Source: Bacteroidota bacterium (lineage in GTDB: Bacteria > Bacteroidota > Bacteroidia > AKYH767-A > OLB10). From it: DNA of 64,000 bases. The stretch is from contig JADKIC010000024.1 of NCBI GenBank assembly GCA_016721435.1, positions 11,257 through 75,256 of the forward strand, written 5' to 3'. Every line of letters starts with the position of its first letter. Position 1 is the first letter of the stretch. The notes under the pieces were generated by a model that was given only the letters and a program-made list of their open reading frames with translations, was not told the DNA's origin and searched no databases. Positions 1-10,163 of the stretch are shown piece after piece. A program made the position numbers and the translations under genes.

Positions 1-699
1 AACATTCGTATGTGGCAATGCCTTTCGCATACTTCCGGCATCAAAGATCCTCCGATTTTAAAGGGCATCCGTGCATCTCAAAACTGGAATAGCATGGCGG
101 AGGCGGTAGAAAATATCGCTGCATTGCCGATGGAAGCGGTGCCCGGTAAATCCTTTCACTATGGAAATTCGGGATTACAAATCATCGCTGCCGTCTGTGA
201 AAAAATCGGCAGGAAGCCCTATGCAGTACTTTTTAAAGAACGAATAACGCGACCGCTTGAAATGTCCTCCACCGATTTCGGAAAGCAAGTGGTGCCTGTT
301 GCGGCGGGAGGTGTTCGCAGTACAGCTAACGACTATCTGCATTTTTTAGTGATGATGTTACAGAAAGGTGTCTACGGACCACAGCAATTAATACGTCCTC
401 CATTGATCGATTCTCTTTGCATCAACAGAGTGGGGACAGGCGTGAAGAACCAATATACACCTGCTGAAGCACGGTATTGGGGCTATGGTTTTGGTGTTTG
501 GGCGATGGATGGTGCAGGTGGCGGGAGGAAGAGCAATGTGATTACCAGCCCCGGACTTTTCGGCAGTTTTCCTGTCGTCGACTATCAGCGAAAATACTGC
601 GCCGTACTCCTCACCCTCAACATAAAATCTTCCGGCCGGCACGAGATGTATCTGGAGCTGAAAAAGAAACTTGATCGTGCGGTGGAAGGATTACAGTAA
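1..699 (+). CDS. Serine hydrolase, beta-lactamase class C/PBP-like family (5' partial)
   Basis: The reading frame is open from the first base of the window, so the true start lies upstream. The visible 232 residues are the C-terminal part of a class C beta-lactamase/penicillin-binding-like serine hydrolase. The family's LLSHTSGI-like turn is seen as CLSHTSGI. The YxN-type motif is YGN in HYGNSGLQ, and GVRSTANDYLHF follows as in the family. The SxxK nucleophile motif must lie before the window and cannot be checked. Such proteins are usually periplasmic or lipid-anchored peptidases/esterases, and the substrate cannot be inferred. The stop codon is followed one base later by a palindromic repeat array. 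Confidence 0.85.
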   Translation, partial: NIRMWQCLSHTSGIKDPPILKGIRASQNWNSMAEAVENIAALPMEAVPGKSFHYGNSGLQIIAAVCEKIGRKPYAVLFKERITRPLEMSSTDFGKQVVPVAAGGVRSTANDYLHFLVMMLQKGVYGPQQLIRPPLIDSLCINRVGTGVKNQYTPAEARYWGYGFGVWAMDGAGGGRKSNVITSPGLFGSFPVVDYQRKYCAVLLTLNIKSSGRHEMYLELKKKLDRAVEGLQ

Positions 700-700
700 G

Positions 701-872
701 GACAGGTCGCGACCTGTCACAAGATAATGCCGTGGATGGGATGATGATGTAGTGACAGGTCGCGACCTGTCACAAGATAATGCCGTGGATGGGATGATGA
801 TGTAGTGACAGGTCGCGACCTGTCACCGGATCGTGCAGTGGATGGATGTAGTGACAGGTCGCGACCTGTCAC
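701..872. repeat. Tandem array of four GACAGGTCGCGACCTGTC palindromes
   Basis: Four perfect copies of the 18-bp self-complementary core GACAGGTCGCGACCTGTC start at 701, 754, 807 and 853. The first three are spaced exactly 53 bp apart and joined by near-identical linkers (aagataatgccgtggatggg...). Later copies extend to a 22-bp palindrome. The array fills the gap between two convergent genes, so it may act as a bidirectional terminator. The same family recurs at 6.5, 16.07, 59.05, 59.18 and 60.35 kb. Confidence 0.95.
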
Positions 873-881
873 TACATATCG

Positions 882-3430
882 CTACAGCCTCGCTCTAAGC
901 GTAATTCCAAATGTACGTTGGTCACCCAAAACTCCTGCATAGAGACCGGCATTGCCTGCACCCGGTAACAATTGTTCAAAATAATTTTTGTCTAACATAT
1001 TACGACACCAAAGGAAGACCGATACTCTTTCAATCGATCGGAATCCAATGCGGCCGTTGATCAAATTGTATCCCTCAACAACAAGGTACTTCGATGGAGA
1101 TGGATTTGAAGAAAACGAAGAGCGATAATATCCATCCGCAGCAATGAAGAAATTTCCTTTGTTTCCCAAAAACTCTCCTTGTGTTGTTGCTTCAAATCCA
1201 TAAGAAGATGCCCATTTTGAAAGTCCGGGCAACTGGCCTCCGGAAACATCTTTAAAGGTCGGTCCACCGGTTTCTTCCAATGGAGGGGGAGCATTCGTAA
1301 AGGATACATACTTTCCCTCCGTGTAGGAAAGGGCGCCGTTAAGCGAGAGGTATTTACCTATACTACATGCAGCATCTACTTCCACGCCACTTACACGCAC
1401 CTTTTCTGCATTGGCCAGATATCCCCTGTTTACGGAAAGATCTGCTGCCTGTACGAGTGTTTGATAATCGCTGATTTCTGTATTGTATACGGTAACATTC
1501 AGGATCATCGCTTCAATCGGTCTTGATTTAAATCCAACTTCAAAATGATTTACACTCTCCGGTTTAATTCGAACCAACTCCAATAGGGGCTGACCTTGTG
1601 CACTCGGCAAGCCTCCTAAATTTAATCCAACCGGCTTATAACTTCTGGAATAAGTTGCAAATGTTTTAATAGATGATGATACTTTATACGCGAGCGATAA
1701 TTGCCCTGAAAAATTATTATCATCTGTTGATGCCTTGAAGGCCTGATTACTGTACACAGAATTTTTAATGGCCAGTAACTGGGGATCGGTGGTTTGAAGT
1801 CCGCCGTAGGTTTCTCTTCGGTAATCAACAGTCTTTTTATCAAAGTTAAATCGCAAACCGGGTAATAAGCTGAGTCGTTTTGTTATCGACCAATCCACCT
1901 GACTGAAAACAGCTACACTCCATGCATCAAGATTTGGATAAGACCGGATTCCATAGCCTTCAAGTAATCCCGGTGTTTCCCATAGCGGACTGGTGCTGCT
2001 TTGCGAAAATCGCCATTGATCTTTTCCTGCTTCTTCTGTATGTGCACCGTCAGCTCTGAGTTTCTGAGCAAAAGTAAAAACGCCAAATACTCCACTAAGT
2101 TTCGGGGAGAAAACTGCGGCATAGCGGACTTCCTGCGAAACCTGATCATGTCGCGATGGAGCTTGAGATAACCGCAGTCCTTCCAGTCCTGTGAAATCAC
2201 GATCATTGGAGGGGTCCCAATTCCAGTATCGCCATGCTGTAGTGGAAGTAAGCGTGCCGGCTCCTAATTTAAAATTTGCGTTTATAGAAATACCACCCAT
2301 ATCCTGTCCCGACTTCCAGGGTGTATCATGATCAATAATCCGTTTAAAAGGGTCTTTGTTGGGAATAATATAATTCAAATCTTTTATGATCGCATCAAAC
2401 TGTCGGTAATCTGCACGTTTGGTTGGTGCAACACCGGCATATACCTGTGCATAACCATCTGGTCGTTGACGGGTATGATCCGCAGCAAGGATGATGTCTG
2501 AATGCTCTGAAAGTTTATACAGAAGTTGTCCACGGACACCAATGTTATTCATAGTGTTGGTGTACTTCTCCGTCCTGTTATTGTAAATTGTTCCGTCGCG
2601 ATGTGTACCGTTAAAGGATATACGAAGTGCCAGTTTATCTTTGATAAGAGGGCCTGTGATGGCTCCCTTAGCCTGAACAAAACCTAAATTTCCATAACTC
2701 AATTCGAATGTACCTGCACTGTTAAAATCTGGTTTACGCGTAGTCACATTGAATGCACCGGCTGTAGTATTCTTCCAAACAATGTTCCCTGCGGTCCTCT
2801 TAAAACTTCTATTTGTTCTACATCTATAAAATCAATTGCAGTTGCGGCGGGACGGGAAAAATATACACCATCCACATAAAAGCCTACGCCCGGATCTATT
2901 CCATCATTAGTAAGACCGAAGGTAGAACCGAGGCCGCGAATGTTGAGCGTCGTATTCCGGGGATTAGAGGAATACAACTGCACAGAAGGTATCAGATCTT
3001 TCACACGATTGACATTGAAAGAAACCGAATTTTCTATCTGAGGTGCACCAAGAACTGTTATAGGTATAGGAACATCTTGTACTATTTCCTTCCTCCGTCG
3101 CGATGTTACAGTAACTTCTGAAAGAGCAGCTGTGGAAGGGATGAGTTGGATGGACAGCGGTTCGTTGCTGTTAAGAATCAATTCACGGTTTTGATACCCG
3201 ATGTAGGTAAATAAAAGCGTCACCGGAAAAGAACCCTGATAGTCTAGACGGAAGGAGCCGTCCAGTCCGGTGGTCACTCCGTTTGTACTCCCTTTTATGA
3301 TAACGGTAGCACCTATCAATGCTTCCTTGTTATTTGCATCTGTTAATATTCCGGTGATTTCATGTTGTGCATAAAGTCGACACACCATTCCGGTGATCAA
3401 GATTAAGATGAGGAGTAAAGTTCTTTTCAT
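882..3430 (-). CDS. TonB-dependent receptor, split by one frameshift
   Basis: An outer-membrane active transporter that uses TonB energy to import iron complexes or other large nutrients; the substrate is unknown. The N-terminal piece (2744-3430) has a signal peptide ending CRLYAQ, a carboxypeptidase-regulatory-like domain (about residues 22-100) and a plug domain with LNIRGLGS and VLRGPQGTLFG. The C-terminal piece (882-2747) is the beta-barrel. The reading frame moves by one base near 2771, inside an A run. Restoring one A gives continuous GRNTTAGAFNVTTRKP, the usual sequence at this spot, so the gene was intact or very recently broken. No SusD-like lipoprotein is adjacent, so it is not a clear SusC. 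The last codons and the TAG stop lie in sequence shared with other palindrome copies. Confidence 0.9.
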
Positions 3431-3472
3431 TTTATATTTCCTTTTTGTCTATAGATTTTGTAGACTTTAAAG

Positions 3473-3503
3473 CAAATATAGATTTCTTATGCTACAATGT
3501 CAA
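3473..3503 (-). promoter_or_regulatory. Bacteroidota-type promoter of the TonB-dependent receptor
   Basis: Read on the minus strand, TTG (3501-3503), a 20-base spacer and TATATTTG (3473-3480) match the known Bacteroidota sigma consensus TTG-N17..23-TAnnTTTG. The box lies about 43 bp upstream of the receptor's ATG at 3430. The rest of the gap up to 3763 shows only a degenerate palindrome remnant near 3650. Confidence 0.65.
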
Positions 3504-3763
3504 TATTGGGGGCGAAAAAAGAGGGTCAACCGATCCATATTCAGGGTGAAAAGTGGGTGGTGTTAAACTAATTCATGGTAAGAGGTAAAGTTTTAGGTGC
3601 TTTCTATTTTCAGATATGGGTGACCGATCGCTACTACTCATTCTTTTCAACAGGTCACAGCCAATCACTATAACCTCGATCTTTATCCATGGCCTGTTAC
3701 TACTATATTTATTCCATCAGTTCTTCCACCGCCTCACTTTCAATATGGCCTCTATATAAATTG

Positions 3764-3808
3764 AACGGGTCAGTAGCTCCCATAAATTTCAGGAGGTACC
3801 GACCCGTT
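3764..3808 (-). terminator. Hairpin downstream of the CutA-like gene
   Basis: The 8-bp arms AACGGGTC (3764-3771) and GACCCGTT (3801-3808) enclose a second short stem (CTCC/GGAG). The hairpin lies about 30 bp beyond the stop of the minus-strand gene at 3838. On the minus strand it is followed by a moderately T-rich stretch, so a factor-independent terminator is plausible. Confidence 0.45.
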
Positions 3809-3837
3809 AAAAATTCTATTCCTTTAGCCGTGATATT

Positions 3838-4149
3838 TTAAACGAGCATTGTTTTCGAAATGATGGTCTCTTCGAATACCCTTGTGGAACCTATTATTGG
3901 TGTAGAGATAATAGGGATTTCTTCTCCAAATTTATTTTGCAATACCTTTACTATATCCGAAAACAAGAGCGACTTGGATTGCGCAGTGATAACACTGGAC
4001 AACTCTTCAATGAGCACTCCATTTTCCATTTTGTATGAAATATTATTTTCATCAATGGATGCGGTAGCAATTAACTTTTCCACAAGCAGCTCTCTTACCA
4101 CTTGCTTTGCATTGTGCGTTTTCTTTAAATAAATGATAATATTTACCAT
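3838..4149 (-). CDS. CutA1-like small protein
   Basis: A 103-residue protein that fits the fold pattern of CutA1 divalent-ion-tolerance proteins: an N-terminal hydrophobic strand (VNIIIYLKK), a helix with VVRELLVEKLIATAS, a central strand pair, a second helix, and EIPIISTPIIGS in place of the family's VPEIIALPI. CutA1 proteins are cytosolic trimers whose precise role is debated. This copy is divergent, lacks a clear Cys ligand and has no Trp in the YWW region, so the call rests on pattern rather than close identity. It starts 18 bp after the icd stop and is probably in the same operon. Confidence 0.5.
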   Translation of the reverse strand: MVNIIIYLKKTHNAKQVVRELLVEKLIATASIDENNISYKMENGVLIEELSSVITAQSKSLLFSDIVKVLQNKFGEEIPIISTPIIGSTRVFEETIISKTMLV

Positions 4150-4167
4150 ATTGTGCCTGGCATCTCG

Positions 4168-5604
4168 TTATTGGCCCTGACCCAAAGAGTAGGCTGCTTT
4201 ACCATCAAACGAATAGAGATTTTCTGTTTTTATGGTATCAATGTTTTCAGTGATGGTATTTTTCAGAAGTTCAATGATTGTTTCCTTGTTGATTTTAGCA
4301 CCGGCATCCGGCTTAAAACGACATCTCCAATGGTCGGTGCAGAAAGTTTCTTTAAAGCCATCCGGCCATACCTTGATACCCCTGTTTGTAATCATCGATA
4401 GTTTTACGCCATTGCTTTCAATCTTCTTTACTTTCTCGGCCAGTTCGTTGGGGTTCGTCCCGTTCCAATGAACAAAGATGTCCGCTCCCACTAATTCCTT
4501 TATAGCAGCCGGTTTACGTTTGTATTTAGGCAATACCAACGCTGCATTATTACTATAGGAAACCGGTTGTAGAATAGAAGGCTTTTTACCCAGGTTATCT
4601 ATAACGGCTGCTGCAAATTCCTTTGTACCTACCGTTTGTTTACTCGTTCCTTGCTTATAGATATCATAGGTATGAATGCCTTCTTCCAGTGTTCTTAACC
4701 AGGCATTCTGGACTTTTTCAGCCACGCTGGTCTGACCAAGATGATTAAGCATCATAACAGCACCCTGCAATAAACCGGATGGGTTAGCTACGTTTTGTCC
4801 TGCTATTCGGGGCGCCGAGCCATGTATTGCTTCAAACATTGAACATTCCTCCCCAATATTAGCTGACCCGGCCAGCCCCACAGAGCCGGTTATCTGAGCA
4901 GCCACATCACTTAATACATCTCCATAGAGATTAGGCATTACAATAACATCAAATGCCTCGGGAGTGTCCGACATTTTAGCAGCTCCGATATCAATGATCC
5001 AATGTTCATTTTCAATTTCCGGATACTCTTTTGCAATTTCATCAAATATCTGGTGAAACAATCCATCCGTTTGCTTCATGATATTATCTTTTGTAAAGCA
5101 GGTTACCTTTTTACGGTTTTGCTGCTTCGCATATTCAAATGCATAACGGACAATCTTCTCACAACCCGGTCTGCTGATCAGTTTTAGGCACTGTACCACT
5201 TCATCCGTTTGCTGGTGCTCAATACCTGCATACAAATCTTCTTCATTCTCTCTTATGATAACAATATCCATGATCGGGTGCTTGGTGCTTACAAAAGGAT
5301 GCAAACTCCTGCATGGCCTTACGTTGGAATATAGACCAAGAAACTTCCGTGTAGTCACATTCAGACTCTTGTAGCCTCCCCCCTGCGGAGTGGTAATAGG
5401 AGCCTTTAAAAACACTTTGTTCCTCCTGATGGTTTCCCATGACTCTGTCGCGATACCTGACGTATTACCGGCGAGGTACACTTTTTCTCCCACTTCAATT
5501 TCTTCGATTTCAATTTGAGCTCCTGCTGCCAGAATTATTTTCAAAGTCGCGTCCATGATTTCAGGACCGATGCCGTCGCCTTTTGCTACTGTTATTTTAG
5601 TCAT
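4168..5604 (-). CDS. icd: Isocitrate dehydrogenase, Thermus-type
   Basis: Oxidatively decarboxylates isocitrate to 2-oxoglutarate in the cytosolic TCA cycle. The 478-residue protein opens with the isopropylmalate/isocitrate dehydrogenase signature ITVAKGDGIGPEIM. It carries the substrate-binding SLNVTTRKFLGLYSNVRP segment (about residues 79-96), IRENEEDLYAGIEH, and the metal-binding NLYGDVLSDVAAQ with its conserved aspartates. A C-terminal extension of roughly 130 residues after the catalytic core is typical of the Thermus-type enzyme (about 480-495 residues). Cofactor preference (NADP or NAD) is not settled here. It starts 12 bp after the preceding YceI-like gene and is followed by the CutA-like gene, a compact three-gene operon. 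Confidence 0.93.
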   Translation of the reverse strand: MTKITVAKGDGIGPEIMDATLKIILAAGAQIEIEEIEVGEKVYLAGNTSGIATESWETIRRNKVFLKAPITTPQGGGYKSLNVTTRKFLGLYSNVRPCRSLHPFVSTKHPIMDIVIIRENEEDLYAGIEHQQTDEVVQCLKLISRPGCEKIVRYAFEYAKQQNRKKVTCFTKDNIMKQTDGLFHQIFDEIAKEYPEIENEHWIIDIGAAKMSDTPEAFDVIVMPNLYGDVLSDVAAQITGSVGLAGSANIGEECSMFEAIHGSAPRIAGQNVANPSGLLQGAVMMLNHLGQTSVAEKVQNAWLRTLEEGIHTYDIYKQGTSKQTVGTKEFAAAVIDNLGKKPSILQPVSYSNNAALVLPKYKRKPAAIKELVGADIFVHWNGTNPNELAEKVKKIESNGVKLSMITNRGIKVWPDGFKETFCTDHWRCRFKPDAGAKINKETIIELLKNTITENIDTIKTENLYSFDGKAAYSLGQGQ

Positions 5605-5616
5605 TGCTGTATATAT

Positions 5617-6231
5617 TTAGTGTTTAATAATTGCATTTACTTCAGGGCTCCAATCGTTAACATATCCCCTCGATATCGCTAGTCGAATCGTTTTTTTATA
5701 ATGGTGGCTTCTGTTCCCTAAATGGAAATCCTTGGCATGAAATGCGATTTGCATGCTCACGGTTGGTCTGTCAACGTAATTGGGCGTGCTATTACTGATG
5801 ATGGGTCCCGTACCTGAACTTCTGAAAAAGTTCAATTCAAGGCGATACGGCTTCGTGTATCCGTTGAAATGCAGGGTACCATTCACCACACATGGCCTTG
5901 AACTATTATTATTAATACTGATGATATCAGCGGGACTTAGCTGACCATCAAAAACGAAATACGTTTTGGACAGATCATTTAACCAGTCATCCAGAGTATC
6001 GTTTCCAATTTTAAATTTGCTAAAATCAACCTGTAGTAAAAATTCACCGGTGATATTATTCTTAAAAATAAATGCTGAATTGCTAATTCTGTAACAATCC
6101 ACTTTATTGTAACAGGTTTCTACAAAAGCATTAGAAGGGACCACGTTTTGAGCGAAAGCCGAATGGTTTATTGATAGGATCAACCCGATGATCCATAATT
6201 TCAACAATGGTAAAATAAATTTTGTTTTCAT
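5617..6231 (-). CDS. Secreted YceI-like protein
   Basis: The start is placed at the ATG at 6231 rather than the longer open frame to 6261, because MKTKF followed by a hydrophobic stretch and HSAFAQ makes a good Sec signal peptide (about 27 residues). The mature part has beta-strand-rich features of YceI-family lipocalin-like proteins: VNGTLHFNGYTKPYRLELNF and MQIAFHAKDFHLGN, the latter like the family's FxxxxFGI region. YceI proteins bind isoprenoid-like lipids in the periplasm; the ligand here is unknown. Its place directly upstream of icd looks like operon sharing rather than a known functional link. Confidence 0.55.
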   Translation of the reverse strand: MKTKFILPLLKLWIIGLILSINHSAFAQNVVPSNAFVETCYNKVDCYRISNSAFIFKNNITGEFLLQVDFSKFKIGNDTLDDWLNDLSKTYFVFDGQLSPADIISINNNSSRPCVVNGTLHFNGYTKPYRLELNFFRSSGTGPIISNSTPNYVDRPTVSMQIAFHAKDFHLGNRSHHYKKTIRLAISRGYVNDWSPEVNAIIKH

Positions 6232-6472
6232 AATAATTTGCCTGGTTGCCTTGATAAACACGCGAATACTGCATTTGTTTATTTCAATCGGAATCCCCGG
6301 TTTCTATTGACCCGGGCTTTTCACCTTCCGATAACTTACATGTAGGTGCCCAAGAATTTCCGTGCAAAATTGAAGAAAAATATTTATAACTTTTTATTTA
6401 TATTTATAATGTAATCTATAAAATATTTTAATCAAATGATCGCTAAAAAATATCGTCGTGCGCTTTTCGACA

Positions 6473-6629
6473 CGCTCTGTTTCTGTTTCTCGCTTCGACA
6501 GGTCACGACCTGTCGCTACAGTCCCTCGCTCTGTTTCTGTTTCTCGCTCTGTATCCGCGGCCTGTCGCTACAGATTCGACAGGTCCCGACCTGTCGCTAC
6601 ACGCTCTGTTTCTGTTTCACGCACTGTAT
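6473..6629. repeat. Degenerate palindrome and CGCTCTGTTTCTGTTTC array
   Basis: The intergenic region holds two imperfect copies of the GACAGGTC-nn-GACCTGTC palindrome (6497-6514 with central AC, 6578-6595 with central CC) and one half copy near 6560. They are interleaved with three or four copies of CGCTCTGTTTCTGTTTC. The same flank (CTACAG then CGCTCTG) follows the palindrome at 16.09 kb. Two overlapping open frames here translate to repetitive CFCFS/RPVAT peptides and are not genes. Confidence 0.85.
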
Positions 6630-6753
6630 ATGGGGTCGATCCAAATTTTAAAACCAATTATTTCAATTAGCATACATGCGGGTTTAAAAAGGATGATTGT
6701 GATTTTCAATATGTTTTTTATGATTTATTCTTACGCCCGCAAGTGATTCAATT

Positions 6754-7655
6754 TCATTGATGGTTCATAATATTTACGACTACATTTCCTTTTTTATGGA
6801 AGGATTCAACATAGGCATGCGCCTCCTGTATCTGCTCTAGTGAATACCTTCGGTCGATAACAGTGATTAATTTCCCCTGAATAATCAATTCTCTGAGCTG
6901 TAACAAATCATCCGGATGTGTTTTAGGATTATCCTTTACTGTAACATACCTGCCGCCGGAATTTAATAATGACTTTCCTGCGGATTTTGATAATTTTCCG
7001 ACAGCATCAAAGATGATGTCGTAGTTTGAGCCGAATTTCGTTAATTCATCAATGGTGTAATCCATCACCTGATCTGCACCGAGCATTTTTACCATGGAGA
7101 GGTTAGTAGTACTGCAAACAGCAGTTGTGTTTGCACCGTAAGCCTTTGCAATCTGAAGAGCAAAAGAGCCCACACTTCCCGAGGCTCCATAAATCATCAC
7201 CTTGCTACCTGCCTTTATCCCGGCTTCCTTTAAAAATCTTAATGCTGTGAGTCCACCCACCGGTACGGTCGCCGCTTCTTCAAAGCTCATATTGTCAGGC
7301 TTTAAAGCAATCAGATCATTCACCGGAAGGCAGGTGTATTCTGCATATCCTCCAAAACGCAGACCACAGGAAGCAAAAACCTCATCACCTGGTTTAAAGG
7401 CCTTTACTTTTTTACCTACTTCTTCAATTACACCGGCAAGTTCAAAGCCCAGAATTTTTACCCGCTTAGGTCTCAACAATCCGTTAAAAAGCCGGGCCAG
7501 GAAGGGATCGGCTTTACGCAAGCGCCAGTCCCCTGCACTTACAGTGGTGGCATGTATTTGTATCAATACTTCATTCTCACGTGGTACTGGCTTTGCGATC
7601 TCACTCATTTTAAGAACAAGCGGCGAACCGTATTTTCATAAATAACTGCTTTCAT
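6754..7655 (-). CDS. Zinc-type alcohol dehydrogenase/quinone oxidoreductase (MDR family), N-terminal frameshift
   Basis: An NAD(P)H-dependent medium-chain reductase, cytosolic, substrate unknown. Visible are the GroES-like domain (GFELAGVIEEVGKKVKAFKPGDEVFA), the quinone-oxidoreductase turn EEAATVPVGGLTALRFL, and the nucleotide-binding GASGSVGSFALQIAKAYGA (about residues 140-160). The open frame begins at 7608, but an ATG at 7655 encodes MKAVIYE. A one-base deletion in the T run near 7634 (A run in coding sense) separates it; restoring it gives MKAVIYE-x-YGSPLVLKMSE, the family's normal N-terminus. Zinc-binding cysteines are not evident, so quinone-oxidoreductase-like function is more likely than a zinc-dependent alcohol dehydrogenase. 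Confidence 0.85.
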
Positions 7656-7720
7656 GTTTTTAGATTAAATTTTTAAAATATTAGCTGGTGGAAGATCCCC
7701 GGGTATAACAGAATTGTTGA

Positions 7721-8595
7721 TTATACCTTTCCCTCCTGTTTAGTTATTGTCCGGAAGTAAGGCGAGCAGGTGATGATTATTAAGAGGATTAATGCAACTG
7801 GACTTGCTTCGAGTCCGAAGTTGCCGCCGCTCAACCAGCGGGATGTTTCCGACAGCAGCGGCTTCAACAATCCTTGTTCCTGATCACCACTTACGCCAAA
7901 ACCGAGCACCGGACCCTGCATCACATTGGCCATAAAATGCAGGCTGAAGGGCATAGCCAGATTTTTTGATTTTAGAAAGGCCCGCCCGAAGAGTATAGAT
8001 GCAATAAAAATATTTACCCCTGCTACTGCACCCGTGAATCCTGTCATTCCATCTTTATCGAGATGCGTTAACAGAAACATGGCTGCAGTCATCAATTGTG
8101 CAGGCCATGTCCCGAACGCCGCAACAAGTCGCTGAAAAAGAAACCCTCTGAACAATAGTTCTTCGGCCATTGCAACACCCATCATCAGAATCAGGCCCTG
8201 CAGAAAACAGGTGCTGAGATATAATTCAGCTGCCATCGCACCACTCCTCCCACCATCAGAATGAGAGCAGGCAATAACATAAGTACAGCACCCAATAGAA
8301 GGCCAATGAACAGCTCTTTCCACCAGACTTTGTTGATGCTGCCACTAATTTCCATAAGCGGTTTTCCACGCATCGTCTGGCAAAGGATCGTAACTAACGC
8401 AATGATTCCTGTTTGCAGCCATACGCTGAGTTCAAAATCATAACTATCCGCCAATACAATAAGCGGGAAAAGAAATCCGGCGAGTAAGAATAAGAAAATC
8501 ATCACCCACCATCCGTTACGGATATTCTTCCCCTTTCCCCGGAGAATAAATGCAATTGTCTTCTTCATGGCGTTACTGATTCTTTTCATTGTCAT
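7721..8595 (-). CDS. CPBP-family intramembrane metalloprotease, frameshifted
   Basis: A polytopic inner-membrane protein of the CAAX-protease/bacteriocin-processing (CPBP, Abi) family. The N-terminal piece (8191-8595) has three hydrophobic segments. The C-terminal piece (7721-8323) carries the glutamate motif AEELLFRG with downstream histidines (THLD, SLHFMANVM), which form the proposed metal site. The two frames overlap and the switch lies near 8210-8250, just before AAELYLST. The gene starts 4 bp after the stop of the DUF4386 gene, so the two are probably cotranscribed. No bacteriocin or prenyl-protein context is visible, so the substrate is unknown. Confidence 0.8.
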
Positions 8596-8599
8596 GCTG

Positions 8600-9322
8600 T
8601 CAGCATATTCCTGCAGTCCTCTTCCGTTTTTCCAGGGCTTCCTGATTAAAGCCCCTTCTTATCAGCCATACCGCCAGCACCATTTCATACACTGCCACCG
8701 GAAGTGCCATAAACACTGTTTGAATGGAGAAATATGAAAATAGACCAAATACTTCCATCACGGCCGCAGCAAAAATTAATACAGCTCCGATCATGCCTGT
8801 GAGAGCAATTTTTACCGGGACAATTTCCGTGCGGCAAAGCACATAACTGTAAACAAAGGTATTTATCCCCAGCATAAAATGCGGACCGAGAATAAAAGTC
8901 CATTCATGTATAGAGGTTAAAGTTCCCGCCAGCATCATAAAGTCATTCATATCCTGTCCGGGGTGATTAACATATGCAACGCTCAGGCTTACAAGTGCAA
9001 GCATACTCAAAATACCTACCATGATGAAGACCACTTCCAACAGACGAAAAACAACATAGGCCAATCCCATGCTTTCGTTGTATCGTCTTAAAAAAGGATA
9101 AAGCATAACAGCAGTACCGATGTTGGCACAACATAACACTAACTCAAAAAGGGCTCCGAGAGCAATCTGCCCAGCATGTTCCGCCCCTGCTCCCGGAGTA
9201 GAAAACTCCAACAGCGGATCATATAATTTAAAACCAATGATGGCGGTCAACGTGGCGGTGATAAAGAAGATACCTGTAATAACCGCCTTTTTCCTATCGC
9301 GCTTATGAATCAGTTTGTTCAT
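8600..9322 (-). CDS. DUF4386 family membrane protein
   Basis: A 240-residue integral membrane protein with six or seven hydrophobic segments. It begins with a basic stretch (NKLIHKRDRKKA) and a first helix with ITGIFFITATLTAIIG, followed by family-typical ALFELVLCCANIGTAVMLYPFLRRYNE and RLLEVVFIMVGILS. This matches the DUF4386 family, whose function is unknown. It is followed after 4 bp by the CPBP protease. Confidence 0.75.
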   Translation of the reverse strand: MNKLIHKRDRKKAVITGIFFITATLTAIIGFKLYDPLLEFSTPGAGAEHAGQIALGALFELVLCCANIGTAVMLYPFLRRYNESMGLAYVVFRLLEVVFIMVGILSMLALVSLSVAYVNHPGQDMNDFMMLAGTLTSIHEWTFILGPHFMLGINTFVYSYVLCRTEIVPVKIALTGMIGAVLIFAAAVMEVFGLFSYFSIQTVFMALPVAVYEMVLAVWLIRRGFNQEALEKRKRTAGIC

Positions 9323-9391
9323 GGTATTTGTTTTTTTAGTTTATATTTTATGGGTTTAATTGGATGATTTCTATTTATGAATCCTGCTTCA

Positions 9392-10092
9392 TTAATTTCT
9401 TTTCCATGCAAAGGGATTCGTTTTCCATGGCTTGAAAATGTACAAACTTACATTAAGGTACCTGTTGAATATTTCACTGTCGTTCGAAATATTGCGTAAT
9501 CCATGTGTATAGCGAATATCCAGTGCCAGCTTTTTCTGTTTTATCCGGAACATATACCCCGCACCAAGCTGTAGTCCGGTATCCAATCGCTTAAAGGAGG
9601 AGTTGCCCTTCTTACTAAAAGATACCGAAGTCGTGGTGCTTGACATTTCCGGGTACCGTAAAGATTATACGCGATGGCCGGTCCTGCATCTACATAAAAA
9701 CTTCCGAAATGGAAACGGGCCAGAAGCGGTGTTTCCAAGGTATACAAACGAAGGCTGGATTTATCGCCCGTCAACGGATTGTTTGAATCCAGTTTACCGC
9801 CTTTCATAACGAAGTAGAGTTGCGATACAATCGAAAATCGTGATGTGATGCCCGCCTGAAACGACAAGCCGACTTGTGGACCAAATGACGACTTCCTGTA
9901 GTTGGAAAGCATTGCATTTGATTTTCCATAATGAAGGTTGGTGCTTACCATGTTAAGCACGGGTTGTAGGGAGGTTTCCGTTACTCTTTGGTTCCGGCCT
10001 GCTGCGGAATTCAATCCTGCTTCCTGGCCCTGTATATTTCCGGCCAGAAACATCATGGTCATAAGGACTCCTGCATGTGTTCTTTTTTTCAT
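9392..10092 (-). CDS. Outer-membrane beta-barrel protein (PorT-like), frameshifted
   Basis: The start is placed at 10092, where MKKRTHAGVLMTMMFLAGNIQGQ gives a signal peptide. The mature part has alternating strands typical of the Bacteroidota OMP_b-brl_2/PorT-like barrels, such as FGPQVGLSFQAGITSRFSI, QLYFVMKGGKLD and LYTLETPLLARFHFG, then FYVDAGPAIAYNLYG. The frame shifts near 9645; the C-terminal piece (from about 9646) continues with LDTGLQLGAGYMFRIKQKK and ends with the strand YLNVSLYIF. The function of this family is generally unknown. Confidence 0.75.
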
Positions 10093-10163
10093 ATTCCTGT
10101 TTTTTTGGCAAAGAAACATTCCTGCAGGACCTAATGAAAATCTACTATGCAAAATCAGGTATC

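Noticed and set aside
2744..2790. Programmed frameshift in the TonB-dependent receptor
   Set aside because: No slippery heptamer with a downstream structure is evident, and equal single-base lesions affect many unrelated genes in the window, so sequencing error is simpler.
6436..6670. Two overlapping small plus-strand ORFs rich in CFCFS and RPVAT
   Set aside because: They are translations of the intergenic repeat array and have no homolog-like features.
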